A DNA stretch of 64,000 nt from Marinobacter salicampi (GTDB taxonomy: Bacteria > Pseudomonadota > Gammaproteobacteria > Pseudomonadales > Oleiphilaceae): contig NZ_JAAMPF010000023.1 in the NCBI RefSeq assembly GCF_011074795.1, positions 46,885-110,884 of the forward strand, given 5' to 3'. Under the pieces are notes generated by a model, which worked only from the letters and a program-made list of their open reading frames with translations, made no database searches and had not been told where the DNA came from. Position numbers and translations under genes: made by a program. Shown in pieces: positions 26,487 to 33,411 of the stretch. Numbering within the stretch: position 1 is the first letter of the stretch; the number at the start of each line of letters is the position of its first letter.

Positions 26487-27691
26487 CAGGACTTCACTCC
26501 CCAGTGCCAGAAATTGGTACGCTCTGCCAGCAGGGTTTTTGAAAACACCATCTTGTGTATTTCGGAAGCGCCGTCCACCAGCCTCGCCTGACGGGCATAA
26601 CGGTAGATCCACTCCAACGGCGTATCCTTGGAATAACCCCGGGCACCGCACAGCTGGATGGCGGTATCAACCGCCTTATGCAGAGTATCGGCGACCGCAA
26701 CCTTGGCCATCGAAACTTCCTTGCGGGCGAAGTCACCCTGATCCAGTTTCCAGGCAGCGTGCATGGTCAGCAGCCGGCCAATCTGGATATCCATTGCGGC
26801 TTCGCCCAGCAGCCATTGCACGCCTTCGCGCTGGGCAAGGGTCTGACCAAAGGATTCCCGGTTGTCGACATAATCGGTGGCTATCTCCAGGGAGCGACGG
26901 GCCAGCCCCAACCAGCGCATACAGTGAGTCAGACGGGCAGTGCCCAGACGGATCTGAGTGAGTTTGAGGCCGTCACCGACCTCCATCAGCCGATTCTCAT
27001 CCGGAATTTCCAGCCCGTCGAAGCGCAGCTCACAATGGCCACCGTGCTCTTCCGGCCCCATGATCGGAATGCGCCGGACGATCTCCCAGCCCGGGTCGTC
27101 CTTGTGGAACAGGAAGGCACTGAGGCCCTTGCGGGTATCATCCGAGGTTCGGGCAATAAGAATGAAATGGGAGGCTGCGGCCGCGCCGGTAATATAGTGC
27201 TTGTGGCCGTGGATCACCCAGCGGTCGCCTTTGCGAGTGGCGGTTGTCTGCATCATGCCGGGATCCGATCCGCAGCCGGGAGGCGGTTCGGTCATCACAA
27301 ATGACGAGCGCACCCTGCCCTCAACGATCGGCATGAGCCAACGCCTCTGCTGGGCTTCGGTCCCCACCTTTGCGAGCACCATCATGTTGCCATCGTCCGG
27401 TGCTGCCGAGTTAAACACCACTGGCCCGAATATCGACCGGTTCATTTCCTCGTAGCAGGCGGCCATACCGGATATATCGAGCCCCTGACCACCCAGATGT
27501 TGAGGTATCTGAAGGCACCACAGACCCTGCTGTTTTGCCTTGGCACGCATCTTCTCCAGCCAGTCCTCGGCTATGTTCTCATGTTCATCGTAGGCCTCCG
27601 GATTCTGCTCCAGCGGCAACAACTCCTGTTCCACAAAGTCCCTGATGCGTTCTCGGTACGATTCATTCCTGGAATTCAGGTTGAAGTCCAC
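26486..27691 (-). CDS. Acyl-CoA dehydrogenase, ACAD10/11-like (LvaC-like)
   Basis: 401 aa from a GTG at 27691, chosen because AGGAG lies 6 nt upstream and the protein then begins MDFNLNSR like its relatives; an ATG at 27730 inside the SDR gene is the alternative. FAD-dependent ACAD fold with FVMTEPPPGCGSDPGMMQTT, WVIHGHKHYITGAAAA and a C-terminal YARQARLVDGASEIHK. The Asp at about residue 373 sits where ACAD10/11-type enzymes carry ADGPDEVH, instead of the Glu of ordinary straight-chain enzymes. That supports a role on phosphorylated hydroxyacyl-CoA together with the adjacent kinase. It starts 10 nt after the SDR stop codon. Confidence 0.87.
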   Translation of the reverse strand: MDFNLNSRNESYRERIRDFVEQELLPLEQNPEAYDEHENIAEDWLEKMRAKAKQQGLWCLQIPQHLGGQGLDISGMAACYEEMNRSIFGPVVFNSAAPDDGNMMVLAKVGTEAQQRRWLMPIVEGRVRSSFVMTEPPPGCGSDPGMMQTTATRKGDRWVIHGHKHYITGAAAASHFILIARTSDDTRKGLSAFLFHKDDPGWEIVRRIPIMGPEEHGGHCELRFDGLEIPDENRLMEVGDGLKLTQIRLGTARLTHCMRWLGLARRSLEIATDYVDNRESFGQTLAQREGVQWLLGEAAMDIQIGRLLTMHAAWKLDQGDFARKEVSMAKVAVADTLHKAVDTAIQLCGARGYSKDTPLEWIYRYARQARLVDGASEIHKMVFSKTLLAERTNFWHWGVKS

Positions 27692-27701
27692 AGACCACTC
27701 C

Positions 27702-28502
27702 TTAAAGCGAGGATTGAAGATGGCCGCCATCCACCACGAGGGTGCTGCCGGTCATGTAGTCGGAAAGTTCAGAAGCCAGAAGCAACAATGGGCCACTCAG
27801 ATCAGCTGGCTGCCCCAAACGCCGCTGGGGAATTCGATGGATCATCTTCTGGCCGGGTTCACTGGCGAAAAAATCACGGTTCAGATCGGTTTCGACGTAC
27901 CCGGGCGCCAGCGTGTTGACCCGAATACCGAAGCGGGCCCATTCCAGGGCAAGGGCCCGGGTCAATTGCTCAACGCCGGCCTTGGCGGCAGCGTAGGGCG
28001 CAACATTGCCGGCCACCCGATGACCAAGAATGGAGGAAATCATGATCATGCTGCCGCCCTGGCCAATTGCACAGAGACGCCGGGCGGCTTCAGTGCACAA
28101 CAGCCAGCAGCCCTTGAGGTTGGTGTCGACAACCCGATCCCAGTCCGCAACGCTCAGATCCAGAGCCTTCATGCTGGTTGCCACGCCTGCATTGGAGACC
28201 ACCACATTCGGGACAGCGATGTCCTGGGCCATGGTCTCGAACGCTTCGGTAACGCTCATTGCGTCAGTGACATCCATCGCAACCACATGGATTCGTTCAG
28301 CGTATTCCGGAAGAGCGGTTTTAAGCGATTCCAGCGCCTCGCGACGGCGGCCACTGACGATGACCGTTGCACCTACCTCGAGCAGGCACCGGGTGAAACT
28401 GTGGCCCAGGCCACCGGCAGCTCCCGTGACCAGCGCGGTTTTGCCGTCGAGGCGCAGTGAGTGTTTTTTGCTGTCCTGTGCTGTATTACCGGAATTGATC
28501 AT
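27702..28502 (-). CDS. SDR-family oxidoreductase (LvaD-like position)
   Basis: 266 aa from the ATG at 28502, which has GGAGG 7 nt upstream; a longer frame into the promoter is discounted. Classical Rossmann SDR: TALVTGAAGGLGHSF, VVSNAGVAT, catalytic Ser in MISSILG and Tyr-Lys in YAAAKAGVEQL. It probably reduces a keto or oxidises a hydroxyl group of the pathway intermediate; in the levulinate pathway the equivalent enzyme reduces levulinyl-CoA to 4-hydroxyvaleryl-CoA. First gene of the minus-strand cluster, controlled by the promoter/operator at 28522-28550. Confidence 0.88.
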   Translation of the reverse strand: MINSGNTAQDSKKHSLRLDGKTALVTGAAGGLGHSFTRCLLEVGATVIVSGRRREALESLKTALPEYAERIHVVAMDVTDAMSVTEAFETMAQDIAVPNVVVSNAGVATSMKALDLSVADWDRVVDTNLKGCWLLCTEAARRLCAIGQGGSMIMISSILGHRVAGNVAPYAAAKAGVEQLTRALALEWARFGIRVNTLAPGYVETDLNRDFFASEPGQKMIHRIPQRRLGQPADLSGPLLLLASELSDYMTGSTLVVDGGHLQSSL

Positions 28503-28521
28503 TTTTCGCCCTCCGTCCTTG

Positions 28522-28550
28522 AAAATAGAACGAGCGCTCGTTTTAATCAA
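28522..28550 (-). promoter_or_regulatory. Promoter of the SDR-led catabolic cluster
   Basis: On the minus strand TTGATT (28550-28545) and TATTTT (28527-28522) are separated by exactly 17 nt. This is a good sigma-70 layout 20 nt before the SDR start. The spacer is almost filled by the palindrome at 28529-28542, so a bound repressor would block RNA polymerase. Confidence 0.75.
28529..28542. promoter_or_regulatory. Perfect 14-bp palindromic operator, probable TetR-type site
   Basis: AACGAGCGCTCGTT is its own reverse complement; allowing one mismatched pair the symmetry extends over 28526-28545. It sits between the -35 and -10 of the SDR promoter. Its size and position fit a TetR-family repressor. 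The TetR gene at 17995-18678 at the far end of the same cluster is the obvious candidate. No second copy was noticed upstream of livK or of the TetR gene. Confidence 0.75.
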
Positions 28551-28570
28551 GGAGGGAATCGAAATACGAG

Positions 28571-28870
28571 CCAAATAAATGGCAGCTCGGTCATTACCTC
28601 CGCCATGTCCGCTGCCATTGTCCGTTTTGAATAGGTGCTGTGATCTGGAGCCGAGGGAGGTTTTTCGCTGTCCCCATAACCTCTAAGGTCGGGGCAGATG
28701 AGGTGGAAATGGGGCGCCAGAGAAGGAATGATCCGATGCCACATGACGTGGGTCTGGGGATAGCCGTGGAGCAGCAACAGGGGTTGGCTGCCCTGCCCGC
28801 CATGTACCACGTTGATGGCGGCGCCGGAGGTCTGGATCCGTATTCTCGTGAAATTCTCTCCGAAATGCAT
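28571..28870 (-). pseudogene. Truncated alpha/beta hydrolase remnant
   Basis: The ATG at 28870 has GGGAG 7 nt upstream and opens a normal alpha/beta hydrolase N-terminus: PLLLLHGYPQTHVMWHRI, then HLICPDLRGYGDSEKP, then TMAADMAEVMTEL, resembling haloacetate-dehalogenase-type enzymes of about 290 aa. Recognisable similarity ends near 28583, after about 96 residues. The frame then runs into the SDR promoter. The nucleophile elbow, acid and catalytic His are all missing, so it cannot be active. It looks like the left-over of a deletion that joined the catabolic cluster to this site. Confidence 0.8.
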
Positions 28871-29015
28871 GCATAAGCTCCCTTTGGGCTAGCTTTTCGG
28901 GCTCAATGTCAATACTACGCCTATTGGCGAGCTGCCTCATCCGTTAGCGAGTAGTGAACAAACCCCTATATACAAGGTTCATCGCAACTGACGCCTCGAT
29001 TTCAGACAGACCGAT

Positions 29016-29032
29016 CTTAATGCTCACTTAAT
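29016..29032 (+). promoter_or_regulatory. PmrA/QseB-like direct repeat CTTAAT-N5-CTTAAT
   Basis: Two identical CTTAAT hexamers are spaced 11 bp start to start, which is the architecture of PmrA/QseB-type response-regulator boxes (YTTAAK-N5-YTTAAK). A TATAGA at 29043-29048 lies 10 nt downstream as a possible -10. The site precedes the small lipoprotein-like gene at 29114. The same two hexamers recur on the minus strand at 52356-52372. Confidence 0.6.
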
Positions 29033-29113
29033 CAGCGCATCCTATAGATGATAGTCACCACAGGCTCGAAACAATCGAGCTTGCCAAGCTGCCCGCTGAA
29101 GGAGGTAATACCT

Positions 29114-29266
29114 ATGGAGAGTTCAATTCGTCGAAAGCACAACAAGATTTTCTTTGCAGTATTCACAGTAGCCTTTATCTGGACCTGCAGCGCCTGTATT
29201 ACAGACAGCCCGGTGAAGTTTTATCCCGATATGAAAACCCCCCCATCAAGCCCTGGCATTTACTGA
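29114..29266 (+). CDS. Small lipoprotein-like secreted peptide, unknown function
   Basis: 50 aa from the ATG at 29114, which has a perfect AAGGAGGT 7 nt upstream; the longer frame from 29048 includes this ribosome site and is discounted. Residues 1-12 are basic (RRKHNK), 13-23 hydrophobic (IFFAVFTVAFI), followed by WTCSAC, which could be a weak lipobox, and a short Pro/Ser-rich tail. No family was recognised. The strong ribosome site and the upstream response-regulator-like box suggest it is a real, regulated envelope peptide. Confidence 0.6.
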   Translation: MESSIRRKHNKIFFAVFTVAFIWTCSACITDSPVKFYPDMKTPPSSPGIY

Positions 29267-29462
29267 ATCCGGCTGCACGTTTAATCTAAGTGTGTCCTGT
29301 ATCGGTAGGCACAGACGGTTCGGCTTGCCCCAGATTGAAGCACGCCGATTTCTGTCAACTCCTGCCCGGCTGTTCCGATAATCCTTTTGGACACCCAGCG
29401 CTTCAGACCTAAAGACCACAGCAGTCATTGGCTTAAAGCCATACCCTGAGTGAGGAAGCCCC

Positions 29463-30830
29463 ATGTTCATCGAGAAAATCAAGTCAGAAGGACTATCACA
29501 ATTATCTTATCTTGTCGGCGGCGGCGGAAAGGCGATCGTTATTGACCCCCGTCGCGACTGCGAAATATATGTAGAGAAGGCCAGTCAGCTTGGTTGTCGA
29601 ATTACTCATATCTTCGAGACCCATCGGAACGAGGACCTCGTTTCGGGCGCCCCGATACTTTCGGGCCTCACCGGGGCCAAGGTCTATCACGGGCCGAACG
29701 CAGCCGCAAAGGTTCAATATGCCGATACTGTGGCTGAGGGGGATAGCTTTTCGACAGGCGAAGTGCGAGTCGATGTGCTCGAAACACCTGGGCATACGGA
29801 CGATAGCGTGAGCTACGTTCTTTATGACCAATCATTCGGGAACGATGCCGTAGCCGTTTGTACGGGTGATGCATTGTTCGTCGGGGACGTTGGCCGCACA
29901 GATTTTTACCCGGAGCGCGCCGAAGAAGTGGCAGGGCTGCTTTTTGATAGCCTGCAAAAATTATTGGGGTTGAACGATCACGTGCATGTGCTCCCGGCAC
30001 ACGGCGCCGGTTCGGTATGCGGCGATAATATGGCCAACCGCGACTTTTCATCGGTCGGGTATGAAAGAGTCCATAACCGAATGCTTCAGATTACCGATCG
30101 CGATGAGTTTATCGCTGCCAAGCTCAGCGAGCACCATTATCAACCACCATACTTCCGTTTGATGGAGCAGCTCAACCTCGAGGGGGGCAAGCCTGTCGCC
30201 CGTACGCTGGTTCCACCTCCACTTGACGCTGATGAGTTCCAGGAACTTTCCCAGCGCTCTGTCCTGGTGGACGTTCGTAATATCGCCGCCTGGCTCGGGG
30301 CGCATGTGCCTGGCAGCCTGGCGCTCCCGGTGGGAATGATCACCTCTTTTGCCGGTTGGCTACTGAAACCGGAATCCGGTATTACACTGATTGCCGAAAA
30401 CGACACACAAGCCGAAGAATCGGCCCGACATCTTGCCCGCATAGGTTTCGATGAGGTTTATGGGTATCTCGCCCTGCCGATGTCGGGTTGGGCTGCCAAC
30501 GATCGGCCCTTTGAATCGGTTCCAGCCATAAGCGTTGAGAGTATAGCGAGCCGGGTCAACGAGCAGCCTGAGAACTGGCAGTTACTGGATGTCCGCAGCC
30601 AGTCTGAGGTGGAGAGCGGGATGATTCCCGGCTCAAAACACCTCTATGTCGGTCATGTGCCCGCTGAACTGGAGGCCCTTTCCAAAGACAAACACTACAC
30701 CGTCATGTGTGCCAGCGGCGCCCGGGCTACAGTTGCCGCTTCAGTCCTGCTCAACAACGGATTCAAAAACGTCGATGTCTTCATGGGTTCCATGGGCGCC
30801 TGGCAAAGCGCAGGCCATTCTGTTGCCTGA
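29463..30830 (+). CDS. MBL-fold and double-rhodanese protein (persulfide-metabolism type)
   Basis: 455 aa. Residues about 1-200 are a metallo-beta-lactamase domain with ETHRNEDLVSGAPIL in place of canonical HxHxDH, LETPGHTDDSVSY, CTGDALFVGDVGRTDF and LPAHGAGSVCG. The THRNED variant is common in MBL-rhodanese fusions of the CstB/PDO type. Two rhodanese domains follow: the first (LVDVRNIAAWLGAHVPGSLA) lacks an active Cys, the second ends in VMCASGARATVAA with the active Cys. Known relatives oxidise or transfer persulfide sulfur in the cytoplasm. GAGGA precedes the ATG. Tail-to-tail with dsbG. It belongs to the accessory sulfur region with the ETHE1-like gene at 43487. Confidence 0.88.
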   Translation: MFIEKIKSEGLSQLSYLVGGGGKAIVIDPRRDCEIYVEKASQLGCRITHIFETHRNEDLVSGAPILSGLTGAKVYHGPNAAAKVQYADTVAEGDSFSTGEVRVDVLETPGHTDDSVSYVLYDQSFGNDAVAVCTGDALFVGDVGRTDFYPERAEEVAGLLFDSLQKLLGLNDHVHVLPAHGAGSVCGDNMANRDFSSVGYERVHNRMLQITDRDEFIAAKLSEHHYQPPYFRLMEQLNLEGGKPVARTLVPPPLDADEFQELSQRSVLVDVRNIAAWLGAHVPGSLALPVGMITSFAGWLLKPESGITLIAENDTQAEESARHLARIGFDEVYGYLALPMSGWAANDRPFESVPAISVESIASRVNEQPENWQLLDVRSQSEVESGMIPGSKHLYVGHVPAELEALSKDKHYTVMCASGARATVAASVLLNNGFKNVDVFMGSMGAWQSAGHSVA

Positions 30831-30838
30831 TTCGTCGA

Positions 30839-31633
30839 TCATTCAGGTTTTGGCCCGAACATTTCTGTCATCTTCTCAGGAGATGGGAGGCCTCGTACCA
30901 TGTGAACCTCGCCATCGGGTGTCTTGTAGACCAATGTCGGCGTAGCGCGGGCGCCGACATTTTCCATCAGCTGGGAGTTGTCCGACAGAATGGCGCGGAT
31001 ATCGCCGGGGATTCTTTCCAGGGGGTCCACGCCCCCCTGGTCGTATACACGTTCATGGTCTGCCAGAGCTTTGGACGGATCGTCTGCGGAGAGAACTGCA
31101 GCCGCCTTACCGGCGCTGGAAGGCCGAAGAATACCGACCATGATGTGCCGAACCTGTGCCTCCCCGGCCTCGATCCAGGGTCTGGAGGCTTCCCAGAATT
31201 TGTGGCAGAAGGGGCAGTTGGGATCAGTGAACGCGTAGACCACACGGTCTGCGTCCGGTTTTCCGTCCAGAACCCATTCGCTTTCTGCCAGCTTGTCCCA
31301 GTTGGCTTTAAGACGTGGGCCTTCCACCAGTGCCTGCACCGTTTTGCTGGACATGTCGTTGCCTTCACTGTCCAGCAGAGTGCCCACCAGTGCATGGTTC
31401 CCACTTTCAGTGACATAAACGGCAAAGCTCTGTCCGCGCATCTGCACGGCATAGCCAGTGAGCCGTTCTGGCGCAGAAAATTCCTGGATAATTTCCACAC
31501 CCTGGGCCTCCAGCGCTTTCAGCGGGGCGGGGATGTCCTGTGCTGACGCAACACCGGTGAAGATGAAGACGTAGAGCAGACCGAGCCAACGCGTGGACCG
31601 TTGTACGGACTTGGAGGCGAATTTAAACGTCAT
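30839..31633 (-). CDS. dsbG: DsbG/DsbC-like periplasmic thiol:disulfide interchange protein
   Basis: 264 aa. A signal peptide ends near SAQD at residues 30-33. An N-terminal dimerisation region is followed by a thioredoxin fold with the redox motif Cys140-Pro-Phe-Cys143 in FTDPNCPFCHKFW and a cis-Pro loop ARATPTLVY. DsbG-type proteins isomerise disulfides or protect single cysteines and are kept reduced by DsbD, which is encoded nearby at 34847. It lies 16 bp after the TlpA-like gene on the same strand, so the two are probably co-transcribed. Confidence 0.87.
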   Translation of the reverse strand: MTFKFASKSVQRSTRWLGLLYVFIFTGVASAQDIPAPLKALEAQGVEIIQEFSAPERLTGYAVQMRGQSFAVYVTESGNHALVGTLLDSEGNDMSSKTVQALVEGPRLKANWDKLAESEWVLDGKPDADRVVYAFTDPNCPFCHKFWEASRPWIEAGEAQVRHIMVGILRPSSAGKAAAVLSADDPSKALADHERVYDQGGVDPLERIPGDIRAILSDNSQLMENVGARATPTLVYKTPDGEVHMVRGLPSPEKMTEMFGPKPE

Positions 31634-31649
31634 TTATCAGTTCTCCGGT

Positions 31650-32465
31650 TCAGTGGATGCTTTCGAGTTTCTGCTTGAGTGAAGCTTCTGAGAGTTCGCC
31701 GAGATGGTGGTCAACCAGCCGGCCCTCGGCGTCGTAAAAAAGAGTCGTCGGCAAGGCCCGGGAGCCGCTGACGCGACCAAGTTCGGTGGTGGGATCCAGC
31801 AGTACGTTCTCCAGTTCGAGCCCCTCTTGGCTGAGATAGCTCTGAACCTGATTGAAGGACTCGCCCTGGTTGGCAAAGATAAATGCAACGCCAGATTCCC
31901 GGGCCTGGGCTGCCTGAAGAACGGGCATTTCCCGGCGGCAAGGGGGGCACCAGGTTGCCCAGAGATTGACTACTCGCGGCTTGCCTTCTTCCGCGGCGCC
32001 AAGATTCCCGAGAGTTACCGGTTCGCCATCCAGGCGATGGAACGACGCGGTCGGGATGCTTGTCCTGGTGGCCTCCATCAGACTCACGGCCCCTATAGTG
32101 CCGCCCCACATAACAAAGCCAGCCAGCATCGCTGCTCCGAGCGGCCAGCGCAGGGCGGGGCTGCGCCAACCCCACCACAGCGCTGAAGACATGCCAGCCA
32201 CAAGGCCGGGCGCGACCATAAAGCCTCCATCCCTTATGTCGAGCATGGACAGAGGCGCATCCAGATATGAATCAATGTAGAGGATGACAAAGGACAGTCG
32301 GGCAACAAGGAAACCGACCAGAAAGCTGTTAATCAGACAGTCCGACGTGGCGACACCTCGCTTGCGCCCGACCAACGCGCCAACCAAGAGGGCAACACCC
32401 AGGGCGACCATAATGAGCACTCGGGAAGTAGGCAGAGCCAAAGGCCCCAGACTGACGGTTAACAT
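31650..32465 (-). CDS. Lgt-like membrane domain fused to TlpA-type thioredoxin
   Basis: 271 aa. Residues about 1-128 contain four hydrophobic segments and a stretch (ARLSFVILYIDSYLDAPL, then DGGFMVAPGLVAG) that resembles part of prolipoprotein diacylglyceryl transferase but lacks its full length. Residues about 140-271 are a periplasmic thioredoxin domain with Cys173-Pro-Pro-Cys176 in NLWATWCPPCRREMP and a cis-Pro ALPTTLFYD. It is probably a membrane-tethered disulfide reductase acting on the DsbG, cytochrome c or copper-protein cysteines made nearby. It is first in the two-gene unit with dsbG, divergent from the response-regulator gene. Confidence 0.83.
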   Translation of the reverse strand: MLTVSLGPLALPTSRVLIMVALGVALLVGALVGRKRGVATSDCLINSFLVGFLVARLSFVILYIDSYLDAPLSMLDIRDGGFMVAPGLVAGMSSALWWGWRSPALRWPLGAAMLAGFVMWGGTIGAVSLMEATRTSIPTASFHRLDGEPVTLGNLGAAEEGKPRVVNLWATWCPPCRREMPVLQAAQARESGVAFIFANQGESFNQVQSYLSQEGLELENVLLDPTTELGRVSGSRALPTTLFYDAEGRLVDHHLGELSEASLKQKLESIH

Positions 32466-32618
32466 AAATAGCTCTCAACAAAAGTTCCCGGAAACCGCTT
32501 TCTTTAGCATCGTGGCCGAGCCAGCCAATCTGCTCGAGACGATGCAAACAAGTATACAGCCACCGGATTATGTAGAGATTAACTGCCAGAGTTCCCCTGG
32601 GGTCAGCCCGGTTGGCCT

Positions 32619-32635
32619 GTTAATGCTGGCATAAT
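32619..32635. promoter_or_regulatory. Imperfect PmrA-like repeat between tlpA-like and regulator genes
   Basis: GTTAAT and CATAAT are spaced 11 bp start to start, resembling the box at 29016. It lies in the 280-bp divergent region and might give autoregulation. Two positions deviate from the YTTAAK pattern, so the call is weak. Confidence 0.35.
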
Positions 32636-32745
32636 GCCGTTATCGGACACTGACAAGAGGCAAATCGGGTCCTGTCTGTAGTCTCGAAACCAGCGTATTC
32701 GCAGATACCCATCAATGACGGCCAATGGCGGCTCAAGAGGCATAC

Positions 32746-33411
32746 GTGCATATTCTGATAGTTGAAGATGATGAGCTAGTTGGCGACGGACTCAAAGCAG
32801 GGCTTGAGGCACTGGGCCAGACTTCGGACTGGGTTCGCTCCGCACGCGCTGCAGATATCGCCATGGGATTCGCCCGCTTTGATGTGGTGATTCTGGACTT
32901 GGGGCTGCCTGATGAAGACGGTATGACTCTGCTGAAGCGCTGGCGCGACAAAGGTGTTGACCAGCCCATTCTGGTATTGACTGCGCGTGATGCCGTGCCC
33001 GAGCGTATTGCCGGGCTTGAGTCAGGCGCGGACGATTACCTGACCAAGCCGTTTGATCTCGGTGAGCTCGTCGCCCGGCTGCATTCGCTGATAAGGAGAG
33101 CCGAAGGCCGCTCCACCAATCTGGTCCAGCACGGCCCCCTCACACTCGATCCCGTTCGCCTTGAGGTCCGGATGCACGACGAGCCGGTTCCGCTATCACG
33201 CCGGGAGCTCGCGGTGCTGCAGGCGCTGCTTCAGAACCCGGGCCAGATCCTGGCCCCTGGCCAGTTACAGGATAGCGTCTACGGTTGGAGTGAAGGCGTC
33301 GAAAGCAACGCCATTGCTGTGCATGTTCATAATCTTCGACGAAAGCTGGGCGACGACCTGATCGAAACTGTCCGCGGCCTCGGCTACCGACTAAACCGGG
33401 TCGCGAAATGA
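32746..33411 (+). CDS. OmpR-family response regulator (QseB/PmrA-like)
   Basis: 221 aa from a GTG at 32746, preferred because AAGAGG lies 5 nt upstream and the protein then begins directly at HILIVEDDELVG; an ATG at 32725 adds seven residues. The receiver domain has the acidic pair in VEDD, phosphoacceptor Asp in VVILDLGLPDEDG and the conserved Lys in DYLTKPFDLGEL. A winged-helix output domain ends with VHVHNLRRKLGDDLIETVRG. It overlaps the histidine-kinase gene by four bases. Neighbouring dsbD and copper genes suggest a metal or envelope thiol stress signal, though the signal is unknown. Confidence 0.92.
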   Translation: MHILIVEDDELVGDGLKAGLEALGQTSDWVRSARAADIAMGFARFDVVILDLGLPDEDGMTLLKRWRDKGVDQPILVLTARDAVPERIAGLESGADDYLTKPFDLGELVARLHSLIRRAEGRSTNLVQHGPLTLDPVRLEVRMHDEPVPLSRRELAVLQALLQNPGQILAPGQLQDSVYGWSEGVESNAIAVHVHNLRRKLGDDLIETVRGLGYRLNRVAK

